A stretch of 41,524 nucleotides of DNA, taken from the NCBI GenBank assembly GCA_900544025.1, contig UQTM01000024.1:1-41524 (forward strand). Reading direction: 5' to 3'. The stretch comes from an uncultured Odoribacter sp. Its GTDB lineage: Bacteria > Bacteroidota > Bacteroidia > Bacteroidales > Marinifilaceae. Under the pieces are notes generated by a model, which saw only the letters and a program-made list of their open reading frames with translations, was not told the origin of the DNA and searched no databases. Both the position numbers and the translations under genes were made by a program. Shown piece after piece: positions 1 to 7,061 of this stretch (position 1 is the stretch's first letter; the number at the start of each line of letters is the position of its first letter).

Positions 1-55
1 AACCCAGGACCCCAACATTAAAAGTGTTGTGCTCTACCAGCTGAGCTACTGAATC
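1..55 (-). tRNA. tRNA-Lys (anticodon TTT), cut by the window edge
   Basis: Read on the minus strand, the sequence from position 55 gives a seven-base acceptor arm (GATTCAG), T8-A9, a GCTC/GAGC D-stem, a CAACA/TGTTG anticodon stem with loop CTTTTAA, and the start of a T-arm (CTGGG then TT). Loop bases 34-36 are TTT, so it reads Lys codons. The window ends inside the T-loop, so the 3' acceptor strand is missing. A matched promoter lies just upstream. Confidence 0.93.
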
Positions 56-80
56 ATCATTTGTTGCTTAATTGCGGGTG

Positions 81-111
81 CAAAGATAGGTATAATCTTT
101 AAGTCTGCAAA
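81..111 (-). promoter_or_regulatory. Promoter of tRNA-Lys, Bacteroidota type
   Basis: On the minus strand a TTTG (111-108) is followed after 19 bases by TATCTTTG (88-81), a perfect match to the TAnnTTTG -7 consensus of the Bacteroidota primary sigma factor. Transcription would begin near 74-75, about 20 bases before the tRNA 5' end. Confidence 0.75.
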
Positions 112-136
112 TTTATGCTTGCTTTTTTTTGAAAAA

Positions 137-1510
137 TCATATATCGAATAAATCGTTTAGAGATTCGCTCATACTGGGGTGTGTGTAGATGAAGTCACGA
201 AGAAATGTGTATTCCATACCTGCCTTCATGGCTATTGCCACCGTGTTGATTACTTCGCTGGATTCGATGCAGAATAAGGTGCAGCCTACTATTTTATTGG
301 TTTGGGCATCGACGATTGCTTTCAATAAACCTTCAGTCGCTCCTATGGTGTGGGTACGGGGAATAGAGGCTACGACAATGTTTTTTACTTTTATTTTCAG
401 TCCCTGTGCTTTGGCTTCCGCTTCGCTCATTCCGATCCGGGAGAGGGGAGGATCGATAAATACAGAGTAGCTTACGGGGGTACGATCGGATTGAATGCGG
501 GAATGCGATCCGAACAGGTCGTCCCGAATAATTCGAAAATCGTCCAGAGATATATAAGTGAATTGTAATCCGCCTTTCACATCTCCCAGAGCATAAATAT
601 TCGGATTGCTGGTTTTTAAGTGTTCGTTTACGATGATTGTCCCCCGTTCGTCGGTTTTCACCCCGGCTATTTCAAGATTTAGGCCGGAGGTGGCTGGTTT
701 ACGCCCGGTGGCGAGTAGTATGGCATCGGCTTCCAGTTCGACTTGTTGTCCCGTTGCTGTATTCTTGTACATGAGCCGGGTAATGTCGCTTGAATCCTGA
801 ATTGCTTGCACGTTGGCATTTAAATGGAAGACGATTCCTTTCTTTTCCAGGGTTGTCTTGACACATTCGGCGATGTCCCGGTCTTCGCGTGGAATCAGTT
901 CGGAAAAGCTTTCCAATACAGTAACCTCCGATCCAAAGCCTGCATACATGGAAGCAAATTCCAGGCCGATGTAACCACCTCCCACGATGATCAGTTTCCG
1001 GGGAAGTTCTGTCAGTTCCATAATGGAAGTGCTGGTATAAACGTGTTTACTCTCAGCTATTCCATTTATCGGAGGGATTACGGTTGTCGCTCCTGTGTTG
1101 ATGAAAATATGTGGCGCTTGTAAGGTTATGGTATGGCTTGCCTGTTTGACCTGTACTTCATCTTTGCCGGAAAATGAACCTTCTCCCGTGTAAACGGTGA
1201 TGTTGGGATTATCGGCGAGGTTGTGATAATTTTTGTCTCTCAATAAGGTAGTTACCTCTTCTTTACGGGCAATGGACTGGCGATAGAATTCTTTTTGGTT
1301 TTCAAAACGATCGATTTTTCGTTCTTGTGCCAGCTTGGCCTGATGTACCAGAGTTTTGGTCGGTATGCAGCCGATGTTGATACAAGTGCCTCCGTACATT
1401 TTTTCTGAACGTTCTATCATGGCAACTTTCCAATCGTGTTTTGCCAGTTCTGTGGCCAAAGTTTTACCCCCTTTGCCAAATCCGATAATAATTGCATCAT
1501 ATTTTTCCAT
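137..1510 (-). CDS. rclA: RclA-like pyridine nucleotide-disulfide oxidoreductase
   Basis: This is a flavin-dependent oxidoreductase of the class I disulfide reductase family, 457 residues. Visible are an N-terminal FAD-binding glycine motif (IIIGFGKGG, from residue 7), the redox pair C43/C48 in GGTCINIGCIPTK, an NAD(P)H-binding GGGYIG motif at 177-182, a second FAD motif (ALGDVKGG), and the C-terminal dimer-interface HPSMSE with H444 and E449. The wording around the redox cysteines and the C-terminus resembles E. coli RclA, a copper/NAD(P)H reductase that protects against hypochlorous acid, more than lipoamide dehydrogenase or mercuric reductase. The start overlaps the end of the DUF417 gene by 14 bases, which implies translational coupling. 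Its neighbours (DUF417 and AraC family) match the E. coli rcl locus, strengthening the call. Mercuric reductase is less likely because no extra cysteine pair is seen. Confidence 0.8.
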   Translation of the reverse strand: MEKYDAIIIGFGKGGKTLATELAKHDWKVAMIERSEKMYGGTCINIGCIPTKTLVHQAKLAQERKIDRFENQKEFYRQSIARKEEVTTLLRDKNYHNLADNPNITVYTGEGSFSGKDEVQVKQASHTITLQAPHIFINTGATTVIPPINGIAESKHVYTSTSIMELTELPRKLIIVGGGYIGLEFASMYAGFGSEVTVLESFSELIPREDRDIAECVKTTLEKKGIVFHLNANVQAIQDSSDITRLMYKNTATGQQVELEADAILLATGRKPATSGLNLEIAGVKTDERGTIIVNEHLKTSNPNIYALGDVKGGLQFTYISLDDFRIIRDDLFGSHSRIQSDRTPVSYSVFIDPPLSRIGMSEAEAKAQGLKIKVKNIVVASIPRTHTIGATEGLLKAIVDAQTNKIVGCTLFCIESSEVINTVAIAMKAGMEYTFLRDFIYTHPSMSESLNDLFDI

Positions 1511-2105
1511 GATCGGTCATTTTTTTGTTCTTCAATATTTTTTGTGCGGAATCGGAGAGCAAAATCACTGTTCCTGCCAGTATAGCCGTATCTTTTATGA
1601 CCAGCCGTCCGGCTCCGCTTAATAAAGGAAATCCCCATTCGCCGCTACCGAGATCGGGCACCCACACTTCAGGTGTTGTGATTAGAAATGAAAGTGTGCC
1701 TATGGTCATGATGATGGCTAAAAGGCTGCCTATCAATCCGACTTTGGGAGCGAACGTACCCATAAATACCAATATGCCTATTCCCATGATCAATATGCCT
1801 AAGCCATGCGAAAAACCGTAGGTGTTGTTATTGACATGCCAGGCTTGTTTTTCCGGGTTATATTCTCCTTCTTTCAGTTTATAGGCTTTGTATTCGGGAG
1901 CCTGTTTTTCATAAAAGAAGTTCATAAAAGGACTATTGGCTACAAATGGTACGATTCCTTCTGCTTCATAGTTCCAAAATTTTAACCCGCCGATCCAGAT
2001 AAAGATAATAAGGATGGCCAATCGGAGTAGAAAAATGCCCGGTTTCCAGCTATTGGCTGCCGATTCCAGAAATCGAAAATAAAGTTTGGAAAGTTTTGCT
2101 GTCAT
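1497..2105 (-). CDS. rclC: DUF417 (YkgB/RclC-like) inner-membrane protein
   Basis: A 202-residue integral membrane protein with about four hydrophobic segments: residues ~23-43 (FLLRLAILIIFIWIGG), a glycine/isoleucine-rich helix near 100-118, another near 122-145, and a last one near 172-187. The pattern WIGGLKFWNYEAEGIVPFV is characteristic of the DUF417/YkgB family. In E. coli the family member RclC lies in the rclABC operon induced by reactive chlorine. Its biochemical function is not known. Here it lies between an AraC-type regulator gene and the rclA-like gene, all on the minus strand, and overlaps the latter by 14 bases. The small periplasmic RclB found in E. coli is not seen here. Confidence 0.8.
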   Translation of the reverse strand: MTAKLSKLYFRFLESAANSWKPGIFLLRLAILIIFIWIGGLKFWNYEAEGIVPFVANSPFMNFFYEKQAPEYKAYKLKEGEYNPEKQAWHVNNNTYGFSHGLGILIMGIGILVFMGTFAPKVGLIGSLLAIIMTIGTLSFLITTPEVWVPDLGSGEWGFPLLSGAGRLVIKDTAILAGTVILLSDSAQKILKNKKMTDHGKI

Positions 2106-2138
2106 CTTGTTTTTATTTTAAGTGTTAAACGGATGACG

Positions 2139-2201
2139 CAAAATTCTATATTTTAGCTTTACCGGTAAATAGCAATTTTTCCGGTAGAGTTGGCAATTTT
2201 T
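2139..2201 (-). promoter_or_regulatory. Tandem operator-like repeats in front of rclC/rclA
   Basis: On the plus strand two adjacent units share CCGGTA at one end and GCAATTTTT at the other: 2162-2180 (19 bases) and 2181-2201 (21 bases). The GCAATTTTT parts are exactly 21 bases apart, two helical turns, as expected for AraC-family half-sites. A GAATTTTG sequence (2146-2139, minus strand), one mismatch from the TAnnTTTG -7 box, follows about 15 bases downstream, so the repeats would cover the -33 region. They begin two bases after the AraC gene's stop. An activator site for the neighbouring AraC protein is inferred. Confidence 0.5.
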
Positions 2202-2202
2202 C

Positions 2203-3033
2203 CTATTTTTCGTTTTTTCTATAATCGGAAATGCTTTTCCCGCTCATATTTTTGAAAAAGCGGCTGAAAGTGGCTGCGTCTTCAAAGCCTAACAGGTCGG
2301 CGATCTCTTTTGCACTTTTGTTGGTGTATAACAATAAACGGCGAGCCTCCGCTTCCAGGCGTTCGTGGATGATTTTTAAGGGAGAGGATAGACCATAAGT
2401 CAGAAAAAGGTTTGTAATGGTTTTGGGAGAGCGGTGAAGGATTTCTGCATATTCCTGTACTTGCTTTTTCTCCCGGAAATGAGCATCGACTAAAGAATAA
2501 TATTGCCGGATAATCTCGAAGCCTTTCTCTTTTTCTCCGAAGGCTGCATAACGGTTTCTGGCAATCCGGGTACAATTGATGATAAAACTTTTTAAGTGAA
2601 TACGTAGCATTTCTTCTTTCAGGTTGTCTTGCTGGGCATATTCTTTTAAAAAGCTCCGGGTGATTTCCATTAGTTGTTCGGACTGGACTTTGGTTACATG
2701 GAAGCGTATCGGTTTGGACGTTCCATAGAATAAAAGACCATTGCAGGAGACTTCGTTGTCGTGACCATAAATGCAGTAAAAGTTACTATTGAAGAGGTAA
2801 GTTGTGTAAGCTCCGTCGATTTCTTTGAATTCTATATGGTGTAGTGGGGTAAAAGCGATGAATTCTCCTTGTTGTACGGTGATCGGAATGCAATCTACTT
2901 CTAAGGAAACGTAACCTGTTTGTACCCAAAGTATTTTATACAGATTTTTGTCGCTGCGCAACCTCAAGGCAGCATGAAATGTGTCGGTTAAGGCAACGAG
3001 CCCCTTTAATGGGGTTGAGAAAATATAGTCCAT
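2203..3033 (-). CDS. AraC-family transcriptional regulator of the rcl-like module
   Basis: 276 residues. The N-terminal ~110 residues are beta-rich and cupin-like (WVQTGYVSLEVDCIP, then QQGEFIAFTPLHHIEF), the usual sensing part of AraC regulators. The C-terminal ~100 residues carry two helix-turn-helix units: one around QEYAEILHRSPKTITNLF and one in AKEIADLLGFEDAATFSRFF. It is encoded directly upstream of, and in the same direction as, the DUF417 and rclA-like genes, as expected for a local activator. Cysteines C48, C87 and C97 lie in the sensor half. E. coli RclR is known to sense hypochlorous acid through cysteines in its N-terminal part, but whether these cysteines correspond cannot be decided from sequence alone. 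The AraC family call is firm; the RclR-like role is inferred from context. Confidence 0.8.
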   Translation of the reverse strand: MDYIFSTPLKGLVALTDTFHAALRLRSDKNLYKILWVQTGYVSLEVDCIPITVQQGEFIAFTPLHHIEFKEIDGAYTTYLFNSNFYCIYGHDNEVSCNGLLFYGTSKPIRFHVTKVQSEQLMEITRSFLKEYAQQDNLKEEMLRIHLKSFIINCTRIARNRYAAFGEKEKGFEIIRQYYSLVDAHFREKKQVQEYAEILHRSPKTITNLFLTYGLSSPLKIIHERLEAEARRLLLYTNKSAKEIADLLGFEDAATFSRFFKNMSGKSISDYRKNEK

Positions 3034-3598
3034 GCGTGGTGGTTTATGTAATGGATAGTAAAGATAGAAAATATCTCTGTAAAATAACTTTTATTTTTAA
3101 TTTTAGTGAACAAAACACAATGCTTTTCATGGGGTTATAATTGTGTAATTCTTTATTGTCGAGTGTAGTGTGTTGATAATTAGTGATATGTCGTGTCTTG
3201 GATAGTCTGGTGCGATGAATTGTCCGGTTATCATATTTTCAATTTTGTTGTGAAATTATTTTAGATATAAAGGATGCCGGATGCGAAAAATTTTTATATC
3301 CGGCTTTGTCAAAAGAATATATTTTAAGAATATCCGTCTGTTTCTTTGCTTTCTGCCTTTTATTATAAAGGCTGGGGGACCTTCCTTTGCTTTTGATTGC
3401 TGTAAAACTGCTTTTAAGCGGGTTATTATAAAGGAAGACTGATTTTCCAAAATTGAGGCGAACTCTATGTTAAACGGTCAATAAGGGTTACAATTATTTT
3501 TTAGAAAATCAGATTGCCGTCTTGAAAATAGCTTCAAAACAATATTCCCCTTAAGCGGGCAGCTTAAGGGGAATGGAAATCTAAAATAAGGGGAAAAA
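3034..3598. other. 565-base gene-poor stretch between araC-type gene and metallophosphoesterase
   Basis: AT-rich, with no convincing gene. On the minus strand TATCTTTA (3066-3059), one mismatch from the -7 consensus, could start the AraC transcript about 18 bases before its ATG. It also holds a small hairpin (GCCGGAT/ATCCGGC, 3276-3304), a 12-base direct repeat TTATTATAAAGG (3360-3371 and 3423-3434), and the strong hairpin near 3544-3574 listed separately. A 64-codon open frame at 3256-3450 (minus) has no recognisable features and is not called. Confidence 0.6.
3544..3574 (-). terminator. Perfect 13-bp hairpin after the metallophosphoesterase gene
   Basis: ATTCCCCTTAAGC (3544-3556) pairs fully with GCTTAAGGGGAAT (3562-3574) around a five-base loop. 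It lies 24 bases past the stop codon of the minus-strand gene. The following minus-strand sequence (AATATTGTTTTG) has only a loose U run, so termination may be partial, or the hairpin may protect the 3' end. Confidence 0.6.
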
Positions 3599-4558
3599 TT
3601 ATTTATAGGTAAATTTTCGGTCCAATATGCGTGCAGAGCAAGGATATGGCTTATTTTTTAGTTTTTCGGGGTCGGGAGCAGGAGGGATATAATTACTTTT
3701 AGTTCCTTTGATTTTCACTTTTCCGTTGGCATATATATCCACCGTAGCATAAAGGGCGTCTTCGTAGGGGATGATATATTTTAAAGCCGGGTATTGTTTA
3801 TAGACTTCTGCCGGAAAGCGTTCCGTATTGGTGAATTGGGTTCCTCCCCAGATATTGCTGGCACTGTTTACCTGAATATAATGCACGCCGTCGATAACAT
3901 GATAGTTATCACTATGTATATGTCCGCTGAAAACGGCAGCGATGGCTGTTCCATTCGCCTTAGCGGTGGTAATAACTTTGTGAATATCTACATTGTTGAT
4001 GATTTCTCCATAGTTGTCGTTGATCGGGGCATGCGAAAATATAAGGCATGTTTGCTGGGTTTGCAATGAACTTTCGAGCCATTTCATCTCTTCGGGGCTG
4101 TATCGATTGATTTGTTTGCTATGGACATAATCTCTTTTATAATAGTCTTTGGTTTGTCCGTCTTTGTCGATGTAATGGTTAGAATCGAGGAAAATAAATC
4201 GGAATTTTCCTTTGTCGATATAGTAAAACGGTTTCTCCATGGCATAAAAATCCATGAAAGCCTGCTTTCCGCTATGGTCTGTGTCGTGATTACCGATGAT
4301 GTGGTAGATCGGGACAGAACTTTGAGATAATTTATCTTTCAAAGGCTGGTAACGGGCAATGGGAGCAGCGAGATCTCCCATATTTACGATAAAGCTAACT
4401 TTATTTTTTCGGGCTGCCTGAAGAATTGTTTCGAGGCGGTTGTCCCCGTCCGGCATCATGTCATAATGTAAATCGGCAAAAATCAAGAATCTGAGATGAT
4501 TTTGAGAAAATAACGGCGAGGCGATTAAAAGAACAATAACGACTAAAAGTGATTTCAT
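3599..4558 (-). CDS. Exported calcineurin-like metallophosphoesterase
   Basis: A metal-dependent phosphoesterase with the full motif set: DLHYD (metal), MGDLA, GNHDTDH, HAPIND and GHIHSDNYH, in the order of the calcineurin-like fold. The first residues (MKSLLVVIVLLIASPLFSQ) form a signal peptide, so it works outside the cytoplasm. The ATG at 4558 is chosen: the same frame extends nine codons further to a TTG at 4585, but the signal peptide begins cleanly at the ATG. 319 residues. The substrate cannot be told; relatives cleave nucleotides, cyclic nucleotides or phospholipid heads. It stands alone between the rcl-like module and tRNA-Glu, and a TTTG...TAATTTG arrangement upstream could be its promoter. 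Confidence 0.85.
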   Translation of the reverse strand: MKSLLVVIVLLIASPLFSQNHLRFLIFADLHYDMMPDGDNRLETILQAARKNKVSFIVNMGDLAAPIARYQPLKDKLSQSSVPIYHIIGNHDTDHSGKQAFMDFYAMEKPFYYIDKGKFRFIFLDSNHYIDKDGQTKDYYKRDYVHSKQINRYSPEEMKWLESSLQTQQTCLIFSHAPINDNYGEIINNVDIHKVITTAKANGTAIAAVFSGHIHSDNYHVIDGVHYIQVNSASNIWGGTQFTNTERFPAEVYKQYPALKYIIPYEDALYATVDIYANGKVKIKGTKSNYIPPAPDPEKLKNKPYPCSARILDRKFTYK

Positions 4559-4755
4559 GATTTGTAGAATTTTGCTATTTAACAAATTACGTAAAAAGAT
4601 TTTATTTTTTCAAATGAAAATACATTTATTTTTAAGTGTTGTTTTAAGTTGTTTGTTTTGCTATGATATTGAAATATAGAATTATGGAATATCGGGAAAA
4701 GGGAAATAACATTTTTTGACCGGCGGGAACATAGAAGTTTTTTCATAAGAAAAGT

Positions 4756-4786
4756 TTTTGTATTTCTAAAACAAGTATTACTTTTG
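4756..4786 (+). promoter_or_regulatory. Promoter of tRNA-Glu
   Basis: TTTTG (4756-4760), then 18 bases, then TACTTTTG (4779-4786), a perfect TAnnTTTG box. Transcription would start near 4793, a few bases before the mature tRNA. Confidence 0.75.
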
Positions 4787-4799
4787 GCGTGTCGAAAAT

Positions 4800-4871
4800 G
4801 GCGCTATCGTCTAGGGGTTAGGACGTAAGATTCTCATTCTTAAAACAGGGGTTCGATTCCCCTTAGCGCTA
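4800..4871 (+). tRNA. tRNA-Glu (anticodon CTC)
   Basis: Cloverleaf visible: acceptor GGCGCTA with TAGCGCT (one G-U pair at the end), D-arm GTCT/GGAC, anticodon stem TAAGA/TCTTA with loop TTCTCAT (anticodon CTC, reading GAG), T-arm AGGGG/CCCCT with loop TTCGATT. The terminal CCA is not encoded. It has its own promoter and a strong terminator, so it is a single-gene unit. Confidence 0.95.
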
Positions 4872-4872
4872 C

Positions 4873-4903
4873 AAAACAGCCCGATTTATCGGGCTGTTTT
4901 TTT
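4873..4903 (+). terminator. Terminator of tRNA-Glu
   Basis: AAAACAGCCCGAT (4873-4885) pairs with ATCGGGCTGTTTT (4888-4900) and is followed by more Ts: a classic intrinsic terminator directly behind the tRNA. Confidence 0.9.
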
Positions 4904-5226
4904 ATCGGTTTTCCCTTCATTTTAATCGAATCTCTCGGAATAATTTGGTTTTTAGGTCGATCCAGCGAAGTAGAGCTTTGGTCAGAATCGATTTCGTGGC
5001 TAAAAGGAAGACCGCTTCGTGGGGAGAGGGATTTATATAGATTTCATGCGAAGGGGGCAGGGAAAGAAACGGCATCGATGGTAAAGCAGGAAGTTAGTTA
5101 GCTGCTTTTGAAGATAATTTTTAAAATGAAAAGTAAAAAATAGGCGTGAGGCTGCTGGGAATGTTGTCGGTTTTAGATAAATAAAATGGATATGTAATCG
5201 ATCGGTTGTTTTCGTATGTATTGCCC
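4904..5226. other. Gene-free stretch between tRNA-Glu and tRNA-Arg
   Basis: No coding frame, RNA fold or repeat that I can support. A 98-codon open frame on the minus strand (5033-5329) runs through the tRNA-Arg gene and is judged spurious. Confidence 0.6.
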
Positions 5227-5270
5227 TAAAAAAACAAGCTCTCTGTAATCTTGTTGATTTACAGAGAGTT
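5227..5270 (-). terminator. Terminator of tRNA-Arg
   Basis: On the minus strand, CTCTCTGTAA (5268-5259) pairs with TTACAGAGAG (5248-5239), followed by CTTGTTTTTTT. It begins about 16 bases after the tRNA 3' end. Confidence 0.85.
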
Positions 5271-5283
5271 TTAAACTTTAGTG

Positions 5284-5357
5284 TGAACTCGAGAGGAGTC
5301 GAACCTCCAACCTCTTGGGCCGTAACCAAGTGCTCTATCCAATTAAGCTACGAGTCC
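5284..5357 (-). tRNA. tRNA-Arg (anticodon ACG)
   Basis: Minus strand: acceptor GGACTCG/CGAGTTC, T8-A9, D-arm GCTT/GAGC, anticodon stem CTTGG/CCAAG with loop TTACGGC (ACG, normally modified to ICG for CGN codons), T-arm GGAGG/CCTCT with loop TTCGACT, discriminator A, no encoded CCA. 74 bases. Confidence 0.95.
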
Positions 5358-5379
5358 GTGTTTTATCTCTAAAGCGGTG

Positions 5380-5410
5380 CAAAGATAAGTACAAATTATT
5401 GCTCGTGCAA
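5380..5410 (-). promoter_or_regulatory. Promoter of tRNA-Arg
   Basis: On the minus strand a TTG (5410-5408) stands 20 bases ahead of TATCTTTG (5387-5380), a perfect -7 box; the tRNA begins 22 bases further on. Confidence 0.7.
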
Positions 5411-5489
5411 GCTTTTTGTTGTTTTTTTTCGATTTGATGTGATTTTTGTAGAAGATATAACAAACCGGGATGAATCATTTTTTTATTGT

Positions 5490-5497
5490 TATTTTTG
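5490..5497 (+). promoter_or_regulatory. -7 box ahead of the DUF6913-like/dapA operon
   Basis: TATTTTTG matches TAnnTTTG. No good -33 TTTG stands at the right distance, so the call is moderate. The leader to the ATG at 5590 would be about 85 bases. Confidence 0.4.
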
Positions 5498-5589
5498 TCC
5501 AGACAATTTTGAGAAAGAGTGTGTGGAAGTGATATGTGGCTGATATATATAAGGATAGAATTGTATGCACTGAAACGATAGGCTATAGT

Positions 5590-6111
5590 ATGAAAAAGAT
5601 CATTAGTAATATTCTTTATCGCATAAAAGAAGATTCTTTATCGAAGCGTAGGGAGGCGGGAGAGCGTCAGGCTGTTTATAAGGAGTTGAAGTCGATTAAA
5701 AGTGCTTTGGTACTTTGGAGCGTATGCGACCGGCAGACAGCCTGGCTGAAAGAGTTAGCGGTGAAGTTTAAGGAGGTGAAGTTCGACAAACTTTGTTATA
5801 TGCCGATGAAAGAAGAGACGCCTGCTCCTACGGATGCTTTAATACTCCGGAATGAAGATTTAGGCTTTGGAGGGAAGATAACCCATGAGGATTTGCCTGC
5901 AATCTTAGCTAAACGTTACGATTTATTGATTGATTTCTCGACAGAGGAAAATAAAATATTAAATTACGTATTACTGAAATCTAAAGCCATGTGCAAGGTG
6001 GGAATGAGGCATGAAGGAGGGGAATATGACCTGATTATAGAAGGGGTGGTCGAGCCACTTGCGTTTATTGAGAGATTGAAAGAGGTTTTGTCCGAAATAA
6101 AAGAATATTGA
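5590..6111 (+). CDS. DUF6913-like conserved Bacteroidota protein, coupled to dapA
   Basis: 173 residues from the ATG at 5590. An upstream GTG at 5536 in the same frame would add 18 residues without conserved character, so the ATG is preferred. The N-terminus is basic (MKKIISNILYRIKED), with no clear signal peptide; the middle contains a short Rossmann-like beta-alpha pattern (SALVLWSVCDRQTAWLKELA) and a repeated hydrophobic/acidic design (DLLIDFSTEENKILNYVLLK). I recall proteins like this as DUF6913, small cytoplasmic proteins found beside dapA in Bacteroidales; the reaction is unknown. Its stop is one base from the dapA start, which implies co-translation. A link to lysine/diaminopimelate supply is inferred from this coupling only. 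Confidence 0.75.
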   Translation: MKKIISNILYRIKEDSLSKRREAGERQAVYKELKSIKSALVLWSVCDRQTAWLKELAVKFKEVKFDKLCYMPMKEETPAPTDALILRNEDLGFGGKITHEDLPAILAKRYDLLIDFSTEENKILNYVLLKSKAMCKVGMRHEGGEYDLIIEGVVEPLAFIERLKEVLSEIKEY

Positions 6112-6112
6112 A

Positions 6113-6994
6113 ATGAAGAATTTTACCGGAACAGGAGTTGCTCTGATTACTCCATTTACAGAACAAGGAAATATAGATGTTGAAGGATTGAGACATATCG
6201 TGTCGTATGTAATCGAGGGAGGTGTCGATTTCTTAGTTGCATTGGGAACAACGGCAGAAACTCCCACATTGACCGATGAAGAACGGGCGCAGGTTGTCGA
6301 GATCATCACTTCCGAAAATGCCGGTCGTCTGCCTGTTATGGTAGGGATTGGCGGTAATTGTACCCAAACTATTGTCCGGGAATTGCAGACTTTACCCTGG
6401 CTTAAAAAATGTGATGCCGTGCTGAGTGTCACTCCTTATTATAATAAGCCTTCTCAACAGGGAATGTACGAGCATTTCAAGGCGATAGCCGAAAATTCGC
6501 CGCTTCCTGTGTGTCTGTATAATGTGCCGGGGCGTACCGGAGTGAATTTGAGCGGGGCGACAACTGTCCGTTTGGCCAATGATTGTCCTAATGTGATGGC
6601 GATTAAAGAGGCTTCCGGAAATTTCGAACAGGCAACCGAGATTTTGAAAGGGAAACGCCAGGATTTTATCGCTTTTTCCGGGGATGACTGTGTGGTGCTG
6701 CCTTTGATGTCGATGGGGTTTGAAGGGGTGATCTCTGTGCTTGCCAATGTATTGCCACGTGAATGTTCTCAATTGGTGAGTCATGTGAAGCGTGGAGAGT
6801 ATGCCGAGGCCAGGGAACTTCATTTACGATTGTCCGAAATGTGCCGTGCTTTGTTTGCCGAAGGCAATCCGGCCGGGATCAAAGCTGCTTTACAAGCGAA
6901 AGGCGTGATTAAGCATGAGGTACTCCGGTTGCCTTTGATTCCGGTTAGCCGGGAACTTTATGGTAATATCCGGCAATTATTGCAACAATTCTAA
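6113..6994 (+). CDS. dapA: 4-hydroxy-tetrahydrodipicolinate synthase
   Basis: Condenses pyruvate with aspartate semialdehyde, the committed step to diaminopimelate and lysine, in the cytoplasm. 293 residues, normal for the family. The key residues of the TIM-barrel aldolase are all present: Schiff-base K165 (VMAIKEASG), Y136 and R141 in LYNVPGRTG, T46/T47 in ALGTTAE, and Y110 in SVTPYYNKPSQQG. This residue set favours DapA over N-acetylneuraminate lyase or other paralogues. It is the second gene of a two-gene operon and ends just before a strong bidirectional terminator. Confidence 0.96.
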   Translation: MKNFTGTGVALITPFTEQGNIDVEGLRHIVSYVIEGGVDFLVALGTTAETPTLTDEERAQVVEIITSENAGRLPVMVGIGGNCTQTIVRELQTLPWLKKCDAVLSVTPYYNKPSQQGMYEHFKAIAENSPLPVCLYNVPGRTGVNLSGATTVRLANDCPNVMAIKEASGNFEQATEILKGKRQDFIAFSGDDCVVLPLMSMGFEGVISVLANVLPRECSQLVSHVKRGEYAEARELHLRLSEMCRALFAEGNPAGIKAALQAKGVIKHEVLRLPLIPVSRELYGNIRQLLQQF

Positions 6995-7004
6995 ATAAAG
7001 TGCA

Positions 7005-7051
7005 TAAAAAAAGAAGGGGGACGATACTTTTTAGTCTCCCTTCTTTTTTAT
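7005..7051. terminator. Bidirectional terminator between dapA and gldG
   Basis: AAAAAAGAAGGG...GAC pairs with GTC-CCCTTCTTTTTT around a short loop. A-run on the left and T-run on the right let it serve both converging genes. Confidence 0.85.
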
Positions 7052-7061
7052 TGAATGTAGA

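Noticed and set aside
3256..3450. 64-codon open frame on the minus strand
   Set aside because: Basic, low-complexity translation with no domain, promoter or conservation cue; such frames are expected by chance here.
4559..4585. Upstream TTG start for the metallophosphoesterase
   Set aside because: It would put nine residues in front of a clean signal peptide; the ATG at 4558 fits better.
5033..5329. 98-codon open frame on the minus strand
   Set aside because: It runs through most of the tRNA-Arg gene and its terminator and has no protein features.
5536..5589. Upstream GTG start of the DUF6913-like gene
   Set aside because: The added 18 residues have no conserved character; the ATG at 5590 opens with the expected basic N-terminus.
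6392..6823. Long minus-strand frames inside dapA
   Set aside because: They are antisense shadows of a strongly supported gene.
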